From: an uncultured Faecalibacterium sp.
Lineage (GTDB): Bacteria; Bacillota; Clostridia; Oscillospirales; Ruminococcaceae
NCBI GenBank assembly: GCA_934525325.1
Contig: CAKSZE010000040.1
Span: forward strand, 1-14,322
Direction: 5' to 3'
Length of the DNA: 14,322 nucleotides
Of the stretch, positions 13,263-14,322 are shown piece after piece (within the stretch, counting starts at the first letter, position 1; the number at the start of each line of letters is the position of its first letter). The translations under genes and the position numbers were made by a program. The notes under the pieces are model-generated. The model searched no databases. It was given only the letters and a program-made list of their open reading frames with translations, and was not told where the DNA came from.

Positions 13263-14150
13263 ATGAACGACCATCAGCTGCTGTGTTTTTTGACCGTGCA
13301 GCGCACACTGAACTTCACCGCCGCCGCAAGAGAGCTGTACTGCACTCAGCCCGCGCTCAGCTACCAGATCCGCAGCTTGGAAAAGGAGCTGGATCTGCCC
13401 CTGTTCGAGCGCAGCACCACCCGGGTGGTGCTGACGGCGGCAGGCCGCGCCTTTGTGCCCCACGCAGAGCAGCTGTACCGGGGCATCCTGAACGCCCGCA
13501 CCGCGCTGAAAGGCTTTTCCGCCGGGCACACCCTCACCCTGCGCCTGCCGCCGGTGCTGCTGCAGCGCGACCCCATCTACCCGATACTGATGGAGCAGCT
13601 GCACGCCGCGCTGCCCGGGTACGAGTTCCGGGTGGACACCGCCTCGCCGCGGATGAACGCCCATCTGATGCTCTGCACGGAGGCAGATGCAGCTGTGCTT
13701 CTGCCCTTCAGCCCGGCGCAGCCGGAGGTGGAGCGCACCCCCATCATGCGCAACACCTTTTATCTGGCGCTTGCGCCGGAACATCCGCTCTACCGCTGCG
13801 AGAGCCTGCGATTGGCCGACCTTGCGGGGCAGCGGGTGTACTACGAGCCGCTGTATCAGGAGATCGTGGATTATGCAGGCGTCCAGCCCGGAATGCCGTT
13901 TTCCACCATGGAATGGCGCAGCGTGGAAAACTATGCCCATGTCTACACCGAGCTGCTGGCCGGGCGCGGGATGTTTTTGTTCCCCATGCGGTACCCCGCC
14001 TACCCGGCAGCGTGGTACCGACAGGTACCTCTGCCCCTGCCGGACACTGTTCTGCTGACTTTGCGGGACGACCCCCGCCCGGAGATCACCACCCTGCGCC
14101 GGGTGTTCACCGAGGTTTACGGGGAACGGATAAAAGCGTTGCTTTCCTAA
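13263..14150 (+). CDS. LysR-family transcriptional regulator
   Basis: The 295-aa product is of normal family length. The N-terminal winged helix-turn-helix (1-60) is textbook: LNFTAAARELYCTQPALSYQ, then IRSLEKELDLPLFER and TAAGRAF. A periplasmic-binding-protein-like effector domain follows (about 90-290), divergent and not assignable to a ligand. The in-frame ATG at 13218 lies on top of the -10 box, so the ATG at 13263 is used, with AAGGAG at 13246-13251 at a rather long 11-base spacing. It is divergent from the exported flavin reductase with 192 bp between start codons. By the usual LysR arrangement it likely controls that gene in response to its substrate or a related metabolite (inference). 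Confidence 0.93.
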   Translation: MNDHQLLCFLTVQRTLNFTAAARELYCTQPALSYQIRSLEKELDLPLFERSTTRVVLTAAGRAFVPHAEQLYRGILNARTALKGFSAGHTLTLRLPPVLLQRDPIYPILMEQLHAALPGYEFRVDTASPRMNAHLMLCTEADAAVLLPFSPAQPEVERTPIMRNTFYLALAPEHPLYRCESLRLADLAGQRVYYEPLYQEIVDYAGVQPGMPFSTMEWRSVENYAHVYTELLAGRGMFLFPMRYPAYPAAWYRQVPLPLPDTVLLTLRDDPRPEITTLRRVFTEVYGERIKALLS

Positions 14151-14152
14151 CA

Positions 14153-14186
14153 AAAAAACGGAACGTCTGCGGGCGTTCCGTTTTTT
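14153..14186. terminator. Terminator of the LysR gene
   Basis: Arms AAAAAACGGAACG (14153-14165) and CGTTCCGTTTTTT (14174-14186) pair perfectly. The stem can extend inward by two pairs to a TGCG loop and ends in six Ts. It starts three bases after the stop codon. Confidence 0.88.
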
Positions 14187-14201
14187 CAGGACACAAAACA
14201 A

Positions 14202-14233
14202 CCGCTCCGGGCGCACCCGGAGCGGCTGTTTTT
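14202..14233 (+). terminator. Second hairpin with T-tract (terminator or attenuator)
   Basis: A perfect 10-bp GC-rich stem CCGCTCCGGG-CGCA-CCCGGAGCGG (14202-14225) is followed by CTGTTTTT. It ends just before a consensus ribosome site. It may be a fail-safe terminator for lysR or an attenuator for the downstream unit. Confidence 0.75.
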
Positions 14234-14250
14234 GAAGGAGGTAACGGTAA

Positions 14251-14307
14251 ATGAATAAGGATCTCTCAACGCTTATCCCGGGGTGCAGGCCCCGGACAGG
14301 CGCTTAG
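14251..14307 (+). CDS. Possible 18-aa leader peptide ORF
   Basis: The ORF reads MNKDLSTLIPGCRPRTGA and has a strong ribosome site (AAGGAGGT, 14235-14242), eight bases before the ATG. A CCGGGG/CCCCGG hairpin (14278-14295) lies within its second half. I do not recognise the peptide. Another ribosome-site-like AAGAAGG follows at 14311-14317, so a larger gene probably starts just past the window edge and this ORF would be its leader. A chance ORF is a real alternative. Confidence 0.4.
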   Translation: MNKDLSTLIPGCRPRTGA

Positions 14308-14310
14308 GCA

Positions 14311-14317
14311 AAGAAGG
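14311..14317 (+). promoter_or_regulatory. Ribosome-site-like sequence at the right edge
   Basis: AAGAAGG followed by AAATA at the window end would fit a start codon within the next few bases. The gene itself is not visible. Confidence 0.3.
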
Positions 14318-14322
14318 AAATA

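Noticed and set aside
13229..14254. 341-codon plus-strand frame overlapping the LysR gene
   Set aside because: It is in another frame, Arg/Ala-rich, and runs through the terminator; the LysR frame has the helix-turn-helix signature and ends just before that terminator.

Overview
The window looks like chromosomal DNA from a high-GC gut Firmicute, most likely Faecalibacterium prausnitzii or a close Oscillospiraceae relative. This is inferred from strongly G/C-biased third codon positions combined with Firmicute signals (AGGAGG-type ribosome sites, TATAAT/TATACT -10 boxes, GC-rich hairpin terminators with T-tracts), the gene families present, and a GC-rich hairpin intergenic repeat at 49-131 of the type I associate with that genus. 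No database search was possible. There are no tRNA or rRNA genes, CRISPR arrays or insertion sequences.

Layout. 1-294: non-coding, with repeat and hairpin structure. 295-3513 (+): a tight four-gene unit of an AlaX-type alanyl-tRNA editing hydrolase, TrmB tRNA m7G46 methyltransferase, a 59-aa four-cysteine protein and a CmpB-type membrane protein with a long Ala-rich helical tail, closed by a terminator at 3519-3553. 3702-6368 (+): an 888-aa soluble cyclic-di-GMP protein (degenerate GGDEF, intact EAL, PAS-like, GSDEF, PAS-like), closed by a terminator. 6545-7614 (+): azlC-azlD branched-chain amino-acid exporter under a strong extended -10 promoter. 7625-8632 (-): cytoplasmic type I L-asparaginase, convergent with azlD. 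8800-10349 (+): a small thioredoxin-reductase-like flavoprotein and a cysteine-rich Crp/Fnr regulator. 10542-10850 (-): thioredoxin. 11010-13070 (-): an exported lipoprotein flavin reductase (FMN-binding plus FAD_binding_2 domains). 13263-14150 (+): a divergent LysR regulator. 14151-14322: two consecutive terminators, then an 18-codon ORF with a consensus ribosome site ahead of a gene outside the window.

The most notable structure is a probable local redox regulon. The promoter of the flavoprotein/Crp-Fnr pair and the promoter of the thioredoxin gene, 2.2 kb apart on opposite strands, share about 32 of 41 positions. The shared block includes the 11-mer GACCCGGTCAC inside a 13-bp palindrome centred about 41-42 bp upstream of each predicted start, the class II activator position of CRP/FNR proteins, and neither promoter has a recognisable -35 box. 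The Crp/Fnr protein encoded between them keeps the Arg-Glu...Arg recognition-helix pattern expected for GTGA half-sites and has eight cysteines. The reductase has a CxxC but lacks the usual NADPH-binding motifs, so its electron donor may be unusual. A second system is the exported flavin reductase with its divergent LysR regulator, probably a substrate-specific extracellular reduction system of unknown substrate.
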